Origin: Flavobacteriales bacterium UBA7382
GTDB taxonomy: Bacteria > Bacteroidota > Bacteroidia > Flavobacteriales_D > Sanyastnellaceae
Assembly: GCA_002469765.1 (NCBI GenBank)
Contig: DKNS01000163.1
Span: forward strand, 1 to 18,100
Length of the DNA: 18,100 nucleotides
Direction of reading: 5' to 3'
Part shown: piece after piece, positions 1 to 8,265 of the stretch
Layout of the letters: each line of letters opens with the position of its first letter
Position numbering within the stretch: position 1 is the stretch's first letter
Notes under the pieces: generated by a model
Databases searched by the model: none
The model's input: the letters and a program-made list of their open reading frames with translations, nothing else
What the model was told of the DNA's origin: nothing
Program-made: the position numbers and the translations under genes

Positions 1-105
1 AAGAAGCTAGACCACGTGGTCCCGCTGAACGAAAAAGAAGAAGGCGTGCTGCATAAACCTGCACAGCTGTTTACCTACGACTCTTCACTCACTCCGTCAG
101 AATGA
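1..105 (+). CDS. C-terminal tail of an unrecognised protein (partial)
   Basis: Frame 1 is open from the window edge for 34 codons and stops at TGA 103-105; the other two forward frames contain stops early. The tail is hydrophilic (KKLDHVVPLNEKEEG... ending SSLTPSE) with no membrane segment and no T9SS or barrel-type ending, so it fits a soluble protein. I do not recognise the family from so short a piece. Its stop overlaps a possible ATG at 102 (ATGA) and lies 17 bases before the preferred start of the amylase gene, so it is probably co-transcribed with that gene and may be part of the same carbohydrate locus. Confidence 0.6.
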   Translation, partial: KKLDHVVPLNEKEEGVLHKPAQLFTYDSSLTPSE

Positions 106-122
106 TTTCACTTCACACCATC

Positions 123-3122
123 ATGAAGGCCACCTTCCGCATTGCCCTCGGCGCTTGCTTCACCCTTGCCAGCGGCTTCGCTTTGACCGCCCAACTCGTG
201 TGGACCGACCCGGCATTCCCGACGCCCGAGGACCAAGTGACCCTGTACTACGACATCGCCGAAGGCAACGGCGCGCTGCTGGAGGCCAATCCACCCTTTC
301 CTGGAGGGCCATTCATCTACGCCCACACTGGGGTGATCACAAACGAAAGCTCTTCTCCCGCCGACTGGCAACATGTTCAAAACCCCTGGCCAGGCAACGG
401 CAATCTGAGCGAAGCGAACAACGGCAACGTGTTGCTTCCTGTGGAGGGCACCGTGCACAGTTTTGACTTTGGCGGACTGACGCTGGCGGAGTTTTACGGG
501 GTGGACACAGGAGAGGCCATCGAACAGCTTGCCTTTGTGTTTCGCAACGCGAACGGAAGCATCGTCGGCAAAACCTCCGACGAGGGAGACATTTTTCACG
601 ACGTGTCAGACGGCACCTTTGAAGTGGCTCTGACATCACCGAATGGCGCTTCCGTGGTGGAGACCTTGGGCACCACTGTCACGTTGCAAGCTCAAGCCAC
701 CCAGCCTTGCAACATGACCCTGCACGTGAATGGAGAGTTGGTCGCCTCAGGCATGGGCACTTCATTGAGCCACGACCTCGTCTTGGGCACCGCAGGCGAT
801 TACGACGTCACGTCTACAGGAACGGTCGATGGACTCACGAGCACAGACGCCGCCGTGGTGGTGGTCCTTCCCGACACACCGCCAGTGCTTTTACCTCCTG
901 CTGGAGTCGTGGACGGCATCAACCACATCGACAACGGCACCGTCATCCTCCAATGGACGGCCCCTTTCAAGGACTTTGTGTTCGCTTTGGGGGATTTCAA
1001 TGGTTGGACGTTGAGCACGGCTTCCATGATGTACGACACAGGCAATGGCGAAACTTTTTGGATCGAATTGAACAACCTCGTGCCTGGCCAGGACTACCGC
1101 TACCAATACCACATCATGCCCGACGACATCCGGGTGGCCGATGCCTACGCCGAAGTCATTCTAGACCAATGGAATGACCCCTGGATCCCCGAAAGCACGT
1201 ACCCAGACATGCCGGCTTACCCAGCCAATCACACGTCGGGACCAGTAAGTGTCTTCACGCCGGGCGAGATGCCGTTTGAGTGGACCGACAGCAGCTTTCA
1301 GCGCCCAGATCAAGAGAACTTGGTCATTTACGAGTTGCTCGTTCGGGACTTCTCTGAGGAGCGTTCTTTCCAGTTCATCATCGACTCGCTGGACTACCTC
1401 GAATCTCTTGGCATTCAAGCGCTGGAATTGATGCCCGTGAACGAATTCAACGGCAACGACAGCTGGGGATACAACCCTACATTTTACTTCGCCGTGGACA
1501 AAGCTTACGGGACCAAAGATGACCTTAAGGCCCTGGTGGACGCGTGCCATGACAGAGGCATCGCCGTGATTTTAGACGTGGTGTACAACCATGCTGATCA
1601 ACCCAATCCGTTCATCACCATGTATTGGGAAGACTGGACGGTGTTGCCTTACAACCCCTGGTTCAATGTGGTCGCGCCCCACAGCTTCACTTGGTTTTAC
1701 GATTGGAACCACAGCAGCCTGCGCACCCGAGAATTTGTCAAACGCAACTTGAACCACTGGGTGGCGAATTACCACATCGACGGATTCAGATGGGACTTCA
1801 CCCAAGGACTCGTGCAACAACAAGGCGTGGACGGGAACTACAACACCCAACGCATTCAATGGCTTAAGGAATACGGCGACCATGTTTGGGCTGAGGACCC
1901 CAGCGTGTACATGATTTTAGAGCATTGGTGTGACTTCAATGAGGAGATGGAACTGGCCAATTACAGCGGGGCCAATGGGGTCACCAGCCCTGGATTCATG
2001 CTGTGGAGCAACGCCACCCAAGGGTACCAAGAAGCAAGCATGGGTTACAGCGGCAACGACATTGGGTGGGCCAACTTCCAATCCCACTCCTTCCAAGACC
2101 GACATGCGTTGGCTTACGCTGAAAGCCACGACGAGGAGCGACTGATGTACAAGAATCTGCAGTTTGGAAACAGCAACGGGAATTACGACGCGAGCCATGA
2201 AGTCATCGCTTTGAGAAGGCAACAACTCACCATGGCGTTCAACTTGTTGATGCCTGGTCCCCGCATGATTTGGCAGTTTGAGGAGCTAGGGTACGATTAC
2301 AGCATCAACACCTGCAGCGACGGCGTCACAGTGGACCCAGACTGCAGGGTGGCTGCCAAGCCCGTTCGATGGGATTATTTCAGCGAACCCGAGCGCAAGC
2401 ACCTCTACGACGTGAGCGGCGCCTTGGCCGCGCTGAAGAGGGATCACCCTGCGTTTGGCACCGACGCCACATGGTTCAATTTGGACGTGGGAAGCTACGG
2501 CAAGCGCATGCGCTTTGAGCACAGCACAGGCGACGCCGTGGTGGTGGGAAACTACAAGACCACTGGCATTGACATGATTCCAGGGTTCACCCACACGGGC
2601 ACATGGCACGATTTTCTCACAGGCGAATCCCTGGACGTGACCGATCTCGACGCGGCCATGCCGTTTGCACCCGGAGAGCTTCACATTTACACAGACACCC
2701 CTCTTGAAACGCCTTTGTTGCAGGAAATTGATGTCGATTTGGACGGCCAGCTGGCTTCAGAAGGAGACTGCAACGACCAAGACGCCAACATTTACTCTGG
2801 CGCCGTGGACATCGCGTTGGACGGCATTGACCAAGACTGTGACGGAGAAGACGCGCTCACATCGGTGGCCGAACCCACTGACCGCTGGTCTGTCTTCCCC
2901 AACCCGGCGACCGACATCTTGACCTTGCAACACCCTGCATCTGACTTGCTCACGACTTTCACTCTGCTCGACGCTTGGGGTCAACGCCTGAACGTAAATG
3001 CTGCGATGGGCGCGGGCTCGGTGAGCATCGACCTGTCTGGGATCGCCGACGGGGTGTATCAATTGACATGGATGGAGGCAGGCCACGTCTTTTCCACACC
3101 TGTGCACAAAATGACCCGATGA
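123..3122 (+). CDS. Secreted GH13 alpha-amylase with T9SS C-terminal sorting domain
   Basis: A 999-residue multidomain glycoside hydrolase expected to cut alpha-1,4-glucans at the cell surface or outside. Start 123 is chosen because MKATFRIALG begins a classical signal peptide ending near ALTAQ (24); an ATG at 102 would add seven residues. Domains in order: an N-terminal beta module (about 25-160) that resembles both halves of the protein at 8262-9149; an Ig-like segment (165-255); a CBM48-type domain (about 260-370, GDFNGW at 290-295); the GH13 barrel (about 400-740); and a C-terminal beta domain. The GH13 motifs are intact: DVVYNH 485-490, GFRWD with nucleophile D558, acid/base E600 in ILEHW, and H669-D670 in ESHDEE. 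Residues 868-908 are a MopE-like Asp-rich metal-binding motif (GDCNDQD, DGIDQDCDG). The end (about 917-999, FPNPATD) is a T9SS type A sorting domain. It lies upstream of the susC promoter-like region and may be transcribed separately. The family call is secure; exact specificity is not visible. Confidence 0.93.
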   Translation: MKATFRIALGACFTLASGFALTAQLVWTDPAFPTPEDQVTLYYDIAEGNGALLEANPPFPGGPFIYAHTGVITNESSSPADWQHVQNPWPGNGNLSEANNGNVLLPVEGTVHSFDFGGLTLAEFYGVDTGEAIEQLAFVFRNANGSIVGKTSDEGDIFHDVSDGTFEVALTSPNGASVVETLGTTVTLQAQATQPCNMTLHVNGELVASGMGTSLSHDLVLGTAGDYDVTSTGTVDGLTSTDAAVVVVLPDTPPVLLPPAGVVDGINHIDNGTVILQWTAPFKDFVFALGDFNGWTLSTASMMYDTGNGETFWIELNNLVPGQDYRYQYHIMPDDIRVADAYAEVILDQWNDPWIPESTYPDMPAYPANHTSGPVSVFTPGEMPFEWTDSSFQRPDQENLVIYELLVRDFSEERSFQFIIDSLDYLESLGIQALELMPVNEFNGNDSWGYNPTFYFAVDKAYGTKDDLKALVDACHDRGIAVILDVVYNHADQPNPFITMYWEDWTVLPYNPWFNVVAPHSFTWFYDWNHSSLRTREFVKRNLNHWVANYHIDGFRWDFTQGLVQQQGVDGNYNTQRIQWLKEYGDHVWAEDPSVYMILEHWCDFNEEMELANYSGANGVTSPGFMLWSNATQGYQEASMGYSGNDIGWANFQSHSFQDRHALAYAESHDEERLMYKNLQFGNSNGNYDASHEVIALRRQQLTMAFNLLMPGPRMIWQFEELGYDYSINTCSDGVTVDPDCRVAAKPVRWDYFSEPERKHLYDVSGALAALKRDHPAFGTDATWFNLDVGSYGKRMRFEHSTGDAVVVGNYKTTGIDMIPGFTHTGTWHDFLTGESLDVTDLDAAMPFAPGELHIYTDTPLETPLLQEIDVDLDGQLASEGDCNDQDANIYSGAVDIALDGIDQDCDGEDALTSVAEPTDRWSVFPNPATDILTLQHPASDLLTTFTLLDAWGQRLNVNAAMGAGSVSIDLSGIADGVYQLTWMEAGHVFSTPVHKMTR

Positions 3123-3134
3123 ACCGACAGGGCT

Positions 3135-3153
3135 TGGTGTATTTTTGACACCA
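3135..3153 (+). promoter_or_regulatory. Probable susC promoter -7 box inside a dyad
   Basis: TATTTTTG at 3140-3147 matches the Bacteroidota -7 consensus TAnnTTTG, about 45 bases before the susC ATG. It is enclosed by perfect 6-base inverted arms, TGGTGT (3135-3140) and ACACCA (3148-3153). I see no clear -33 TTTG element. The dyad could be an operator over the promoter or simply a small hairpin. The spacing to susC and the break from the upstream amylase gene support a promoter here. Confidence 0.45.
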
Positions 3154-3162
3154 TCACTCTTT

Positions 3163-3170
3163 GGGGGGGG
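3163..3170 (+). repeat. G8 homopolymer in the susC leader
   Basis: Eight consecutive G residues lie 21 bases before the susC start and 15 bases after the putative -7 box. Such runs can slip during replication; here a length change would alter only leader length or structure, since the run is outside the reading frame. Confidence 0.6.
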
Positions 3171-3191
3171 CACCCAAGACAAAACAAATCC

Positions 3192-6100
3192 ATGATTCCA
3201 ATTCAACGAATCGCCTCCACCGCGTTTGCGCTCGCGCTGTTTGGCACAGCGTGGGCCCAAGGCACGGTCAAAGGCAAAATCACGGACGAGCAAGGCACGC
3301 CCCTTCCGTCGGCCACCGTGGCCGTCTCGGGTGGCAACGGCATATTCACCGACTTCGACGGCACCTTTGAGCTTCAACTTGCCGAGGGAGAATACACGCT
3401 ATCATGTTCTTACATCGGCTACCTCACCAAGACCAAAAAGGTCTCCGTAAAAAATGGAGAAACGATGACCAAGAACATCCGTCTGTCAGAAGACGCCGTG
3501 ATGTTGAACGAATCTGTGGTTGTGGGCTACGGCGTCCAACGCAAGAAGGAAGTCACCGGATCCATCGCCACCATCGATTCCAAGGAAATCACCGCTGTCC
3601 AAACCCCGTCGTTTGAGGCTGCGCTCCAAGGCCAAGCCGCAGGCGTTCAGGTCACCCAAGGCTCGGGAATGGCGGGGAGTGCTTCCATTGTTCGCATCCG
3701 TGGCCTCAGCTCGATCTCAGCAGGTGGAGACCCGTTGTACGTGGTGGACGGCATCCCCATCACCCAAGACTACTTCGCCGGTGGGAACAGCGGCGCGATG
3801 AACCGCAACCCTCTGGCGTCACTTAACCCCAACGACATCAAAGAAATTCAGGTGCTCAAAGACGCGGCTGCCACGGGCATTTATGGATCACGAGGGGCCA
3901 ACGGCGTCATTTTGATCACCACCAAGCGCGGGGTCAAAAATGGCATTCAAGTGAGCTACGGATCTTCAATTGGATACGGAGAATCCACCGCCAGGCCCAA
4001 CATGATGACCACAGAGGAATACCTCACAATCCGTCAGGAAGCGTGGGAGAACGACGGCGGCACAGGCTACGTGTGGCTTCCTTTGCTGAGCACCCCGGGG
4101 TCGAGTCCCGACGCGCGGCGGCGGGCGCACGAGCAAGCGCTTGAAACCAACACCAATTGGTTTGACCTTTTCACACGTCGCGCCCAGAAAACCCAGCAAA
4201 ACATTGGGTTGCGGAGCGGAGGTGAGAAATGGTCCATGTACAATGGGGTGAGCTACGACAAGAACGAGAGTTACGCGATTGGCAACAGCTACACCCGACT
4301 CAGTGCCCGGACCAACTTTGATTGGACGCCGAACGACAAACTCAAAGTCCTGTTGTCTGGCAGCACGTCTGAAGGCCGCAACCAACGTGTCCGCGGCGGA
4401 TGGTCTGGCGGCATCGGCGCATCGATGTCGACGGCCTTGCCTTACATGTCACCCTTCGTGTTGGACTCCACGTTCGATGCCAATGGCAACCTGACCAACA
4501 CCGAGCGCAACTACGAACTCAACCGATGGTTTAACCCGATGGCGTACCAAGACTTGATTCAATGGCGCGAGACAGAGCGCCGTCAGATCGCCACAGGCCA
4601 AATCGTGTACAGTCCACACAGCAGGGTGGACGTCGTGGTGAACGGAGGGTACGACAACAGCCGTCTTGAGAATGATTCCCATGAAGACGCGTACCTCGAC
4701 CGGACCAACGGCTTCTCTTATGCCAACTGGAGCGAGTACAACGCCCGGAATTACAACTTAGGTGGAAACGCCACGTTCCGCGTGCTCGACAACGATTCCA
4801 CGAGCCTGTCTCTGATGATTGGGGCGGAGGCGCAGAAATTCGAAAGCGACGGCTTTGGCTTCAACTTGCGTGATTCTGAAGGCCCCGCATACGACATCAC
4901 AACGTTGCGTGACTCATTGTTTGGGCTCCACGACAGCCTCTACGACGGGGTCTCGTCCGTCACCAATGCCTACCCCATTCAGTATCGCACCGACGGCTTC
5001 GCTTCCACGTTTGCGCGGATGAATTTCAGCCTCTTGGACAAATACTTCTTCCAGGCGACTGCGCGGGTCGATGGATCCTCTCGCTTCGGAGAAAACAACC
5101 GCTTCGGCTTCTTCCCATCGGCCTCCATTGGCTGGGTGGCCAGCGACGAAGATTGGTTCAACTCGGAGACGATCAGCTTTCTGAAATTCCGCACCAGCTG
5201 GGGACGCACTGGAAACGCCAACATCGACGGTTTCAGCCGCTTCGCTCTTTATGTAGACCAGAGCCAAGGCGTCACTTATGCGGGCGACACCTTGGTGTTC
5301 CCCACCCAACCCGGCAACCCCGACTTGCGTTGGGAAACAGTCCGCACGGTGGACGCCTCGGTGGAAATGGGGTTGTGGAGCGACCGCGTGTCCGTCGAGC
5401 TCGGGTTCTACGACAAGTTGGCCAGCGACGTGCTCATGAACGTGGAACTCCCCTCCCACACCGGCTTCAACAACCGTTCCGTCAACGCGGGTGAAGTGCT
5501 GAACCGTGGGGTGGAACTGGGCGTCACCTCCAACAACCTCTCAGGCCCTGTTTTGTGGAAGACCACCCTGAACTACGCCTACAACCACAACGAATTGGTG
5601 AGCACAGGTGCCTTCACCGAGGACGCCATCTCAGGAGGAACCAACGACAGCCGTGCTGTGACCGGCGCGCCGTTGACGACTTACTTCTTGGTCCCCTTCA
5701 GCCACGTCGACCCCGAATCGGGACTTCCCGTTTACATCGACATCGATGGCAACGAGACTTTCGAATACAACCTCGAAGATCGAAGAGCCGTGGGAGACGG
5801 ATTGCCCGACCACGTGGCCGGGCTTCGCAACGAGTTCTCTTGGGGGAATTGGAGCTTCAGCTCTCAATTCACGGCGGCGTTTGGGGCCAAAATTTGGGAC
5901 AGCTCTGCCAAGCGCCAACTCGGCGTCGTCACTGATTGGAACATGCGCACCGACTTGTTCGACCGCTGGAGGCAGCCAGGCGACATCTCTTCGTTCCCTC
6001 GACTCACCCTGGACGAAACCACGTACGGCCTGCCTGCTGGATTTCCCTGGTGGAACACAAGCCTCTTCATGTACGACGCCAGCTACGTCCGGTTGCGCAA

Positions 6101-6317
6101 CGCCTCGCTGTCTTACCGCGTGCCCATGGAACGGGGTGACGTGACCTTCCGCGTGGCAGGAAACAACCTCTTCGTCCTCACCAACTTCATCGGACTCGAT
6201 CCCGAGTTGACCCGGGACTTTGAAAACCGTCAAGACAGGAATTTCTCCGGAGGCGCCAACTACTTGACCGCTCCACAGGAGCGCTCTGTCATCTTTTCCA
6301 TCGCCGCCAACTTCTGA
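3192..6317 (+). CDS. susC: SusC/RagA-family TonB-dependent outer membrane transporter
   Basis: A 1041-residue outer-membrane channel that, with the SusD lipoprotein encoded next to it, imports oligosaccharides using TonB energy; the neighbouring amylases point to maltodextrins. The signal peptide (1-22, ending GTAWA) is followed by a CarboxypepD_reg-like domain (about 24-105; GKITDEQGTPLPSATV and YIGY). Next comes the SusC hallmark VVVGYGVQRKKEVTGS (109-124), then the plug (about 115-235, with RIRG, PLYVVDG and a GIYGSRGANGVILITT motif), and a long beta barrel ending in SIAANF with a terminal Phe. Length and architecture are normal for the family. It is the first gene of a seven-gene run; susD starts five bases after its stop. 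Substrate assignment rests on context, since SusC sequence alone does not fix it. Confidence 0.95.
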   Translation: MIPIQRIASTAFALALFGTAWAQGTVKGKITDEQGTPLPSATVAVSGGNGIFTDFDGTFELQLAEGEYTLSCSYIGYLTKTKKVSVKNGETMTKNIRLSEDAVMLNESVVVGYGVQRKKEVTGSIATIDSKEITAVQTPSFEAALQGQAAGVQVTQGSGMAGSASIVRIRGLSSISAGGDPLYVVDGIPITQDYFAGGNSGAMNRNPLASLNPNDIKEIQVLKDAAATGIYGSRGANGVILITTKRGVKNGIQVSYGSSIGYGESTARPNMMTTEEYLTIRQEAWENDGGTGYVWLPLLSTPGSSPDARRRAHEQALETNTNWFDLFTRRAQKTQQNIGLRSGGEKWSMYNGVSYDKNESYAIGNSYTRLSARTNFDWTPNDKLKVLLSGSTSEGRNQRVRGGWSGGIGASMSTALPYMSPFVLDSTFDANGNLTNTERNYELNRWFNPMAYQDLIQWRETERRQIATGQIVYSPHSRVDVVVNGGYDNSRLENDSHEDAYLDRTNGFSYANWSEYNARNYNLGGNATFRVLDNDSTSLSLMIGAEAQKFESDGFGFNLRDSEGPAYDITTLRDSLFGLHDSLYDGVSSVTNAYPIQYRTDGFASTFARMNFSLLDKYFFQATARVDGSSRFGENNRFGFFPSASIGWVASDEDWFNSETISFLKFRTSWGRTGNANIDGFSRFALYVDQSQGVTYAGDTLVFPTQPGNPDLRWETVRTVDASVEMGLWSDRVSVELGFYDKLASDVLMNVELPSHTGFNNRSVNAGEVLNRGVELGVTSNNLSGPVLWKTTLNYAYNHNELVSTGAFTEDAISGGTNDSRAVTGAPLTTYFLVPFSHVDPESGLPVYIDIDGNETFEYNLEDRRAVGDGLPDHVAGLRNEFSWGNWSFSSQFTAAFGAKIWDSSAKRQLGVVTDWNMRTDLFDRWRQPGDISSFPRLTLDETTYGLPAGFPWWNTSLFMYDASYVRLRNASLSYRVPMERGDVTFRVAGNNLFVLTNFIGLDPELTRDFENRQDRNFSGGANYLTAPQERSVIFSIAANF

Positions 6318-6322
6318 TTGCC

Positions 6323-7732
6323 ATGAAGCACATTCAACACACTTTCACGGCCCTGTTGGGATTGGTTCTTCTCCTTCCCGCATGCCGTTGGCTTGAAGTC
6401 AACCCCGACCAGTACATCTTGGCGGAAGATGCCTTGGAAACCCCTGAGGACATGCAAGCCCTTCTCGTCTCGTGTTATGACGTCCTGGCCAACCTCTACG
6501 ACGGCGACGTCCAGCTCATGAACGAACTGCGCGGCGACAACACCAACGAACCACTGTCCAACAACGACTTTAAGGCGATATACAACCGTGAGACCATCCG
6601 CTGGACCTCCTACGTGGGTGGCGTTAACCGCGACTTCTTCTACCCGGTGTTGCGCGTCAACAGCCTCTTAAGCAGCTTCGATCTGATTGAAGGTTTGAGC
6701 AACGAAGACCGCAATCGCATGGAGGCCGAAGCGCTTTTTATCCGTGCTTTCTGCTTCTGGGGTGCAGTCAAAATGTTTGCCCAGCCCTACGGCTACACAG
6801 CAGACAACAGCCATCCAGGAATACCACTGCCCACCTTCCTCAGAGATGCACCCTTCCCCAGGGCCAGCGTGGCAGAGGCTTACGGCCAAATCGAAGCGGA
6901 CCTGAACGTCGCGATTGCTGGGTTGCCCGCAACCAACGGGGTCTACGCCACCAGCCATGCAGCGAAAGCCCTCCTCTCCCAAGTGCACTTCCTGAAGCAG
7001 GAATGGCAGCAGTCGGCAGACTTGGCCACCGAGGTCATCGAATCGGGCGAATACGCCCTTGAACAACCCGAAAGCGACAGCGCCTTTGTGGTGATGCGCC
7101 TCCCGATTGGGTCAAGCAGCAGCGAGACCATCTTCGGTGCGTACAGCACGTTGAGCACCAACGACAACCGAACAGACCAATTTGTCCAATGGTGGCAACC
7201 AACCGCCAATCCTGAAATCAGCCTCACAACCGATTTTTGGAATTGGTTTCAACAAATTGCTCCAGGCGCCAATGAGGACCATCGTGCTTTGTGGCTGGCA
7301 AATCAGCCCACTGAAGGCAAAGCTTTGCTCACGCGTTTCAACGAACACAGCTTCTTCAACGTCCCCCTCATCCACCTGACCCAGATGATGCTGATCCGGG
7401 CAGAATGCCAAGGGGAGATGGAGAGCGGCTTGGGGCAAGCCATTGACGACCTGAACACCATTCGAAACCGGGCAGGCATCACATCTGCCGTCTACCTGCT
7501 GGGGACAGACGCCACCTCAGAAGATGTCATCGCAGCCGCACGTCACGAATACCGAAAGGAGACGCTGGGCATGGGTCTTTGGGTGGAACAGCTCCAACGC
7601 CGAGGCACCATGGGAGAAGACATCGTGATCCGCAATGCCCCTTGGGATTGCCCAGGAATGGCCCTGCAATTCTCCGCCTCTGAAGGCAACGTCGCAGGTT
7701 TTGAATTCAACGAAGTGGGCGGATGCAACTGA
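6323..7732 (+). CDS. susD: SusD/RagB-family outer membrane glycan-binding lipoprotein
   Basis: A 469-residue surface lipoprotein that acts as the substrate-binding lid of the SusC transporter. It has a short signal peptide with lipobox LLPAC (Cys21). The SusD fold is recognisable from the N-terminal LEVNPDQYILAEDA segment, followed by helical TPR-like pairs (the EAEALFIRAFCFWGAVKMFAQPYG stretch near 134-157 and the TSHAAKALLSQVHFLKQEW stretch near 210-230). The typical C-terminal elements are also present: LNTIRNRAG, then AARHEYRKETLGMG and WVEQLQRRG. Length is at the short end of the family, as is common for starch-type SusD proteins. It starts five bases after susC and is followed after 14 bases by a small lipoprotein gene. 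Binding of maltooligosaccharides is inferred from the adjacent GH13 genes. Confidence 0.94.
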   Translation: MKHIQHTFTALLGLVLLLPACRWLEVNPDQYILAEDALETPEDMQALLVSCYDVLANLYDGDVQLMNELRGDNTNEPLSNNDFKAIYNRETIRWTSYVGGVNRDFFYPVLRVNSLLSSFDLIEGLSNEDRNRMEAEALFIRAFCFWGAVKMFAQPYGYTADNSHPGIPLPTFLRDAPFPRASVAEAYGQIEADLNVAIAGLPATNGVYATSHAAKALLSQVHFLKQEWQQSADLATEVIESGEYALEQPESDSAFVVMRLPIGSSSSETIFGAYSTLSTNDNRTDQFVQWWQPTANPEISLTTDFWNWFQQIAPGANEDHRALWLANQPTEGKALLTRFNEHSFFNVPLIHLTQMMLIRAECQGEMESGLGQAIDDLNTIRNRAGITSAVYLLGTDATSEDVIAAARHEYRKETLGMGLWVEQLQRRGTMGEDIVIRNAPWDCPGMALQFSASEGNVAGFEFNEVGGCN

Positions 7733-7746
7733 CAAACACGAGCAAC

Positions 7747-8265
7747 ATGAACACAACAACGATTCAACAAACGGTGCTCAGTGCCACGATCGCCCTGAGT
7801 GCGGTGGCCTGCCTGTGGAGTTGCAAACCAGAGCTTCAAGGAGAACTTGGCCAACCATTTAACAAGGTGGACGGCATGATTGGCGTGTGGGAATTGGACA
7901 GCTTTTCCCAGACCGACTTGCAAAGTGCGTTGACCGAAGTCCGCGATCTCAGCGAACTGTACATCGACGGCACGGTGACCCCCATGCGCATCACGTTGAA
8001 TGAAGACCGCTCTTACGCCGTCAGCCTCGAAAAAGGCAGAAATTACTTCGGGGACATGGGCACTTGGGGGTTGGACGACGAAGAGCACCCGACCTTCCTC
8101 ATCCTCCAGACCATGGACGAGATGGGCATGGTGACAGACACCTTGCAGTACAATCTGGGGGCGGTGGTTCGTCCGCACGATTCCATCTTGGACATCGTGT
8201 ACGACCGTCCATGCGACGGCGACCCCGTCCTTGCTTACACCTTCAGCTTTACACGACAGTCATGA
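7747..8265 (+). CDS. Small DUF5004-like (lipocalin-like) lipoprotein
   Basis: A 172-residue protein. The start at 7747 places a signal peptide directly before lipobox LWSC (Cys26); an in-frame ATG at 7723 would overlap susD and weaken the signal. After the Cys comes GVWEL (46-50), the G-x-W pattern of lipocalin-like Bacteroidota lipoproteins, then strand-rich sequence with ITLNEDRSYAVSL, GTWGLDDE and a C-terminal YTFSFTRQS strand. The arrangement resembles DUF5004-type lipoproteins, which are found in Sus-like loci; I place it there with moderate confidence and without a database search. The gene lies where SusE is encoded in classical starch loci, so an accessory role in surface glycan binding is possible but unproven. 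Its stop overlaps the next start by four bases (ATGA), implying translational coupling. Confidence 0.8.
   Translation: MNTTTIQQTVLSATIALSAVACLWSCKPELQGELGQPFNKVDGMIGVWELDSFSQTDLQSALTEVRDLSELYIDGTVTPMRITLNEDRSYAVSLEKGRNYFGDMGTWGLDDEEHPTFLILQTMDEMGMVTDTLQYNLGAVVRPHDSILDIVYDRPCDGDPVLAYTFSFTRQS

Noticed and set aside
2757..3377. 206-codon open frame on the - strand
   Set aside because: Antisense to the amylase end and susC start, no recognisable motif; long antisense frames are expected in GC-rich coding DNA.
7543..8178. 211-codon open frame on the - strand
   Set aside because: Antisense to susD and the DUF5004-like gene, with no domain signature and His/Ala/Val-rich shadow composition.
8064..8261. 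Upstream extension of the two-module protein frame
   Set aside because: Its translation is Arg/Pro/His-rich shadow sequence inside the DUF5004-like gene; ATG 8262 gives a proper signal peptide.
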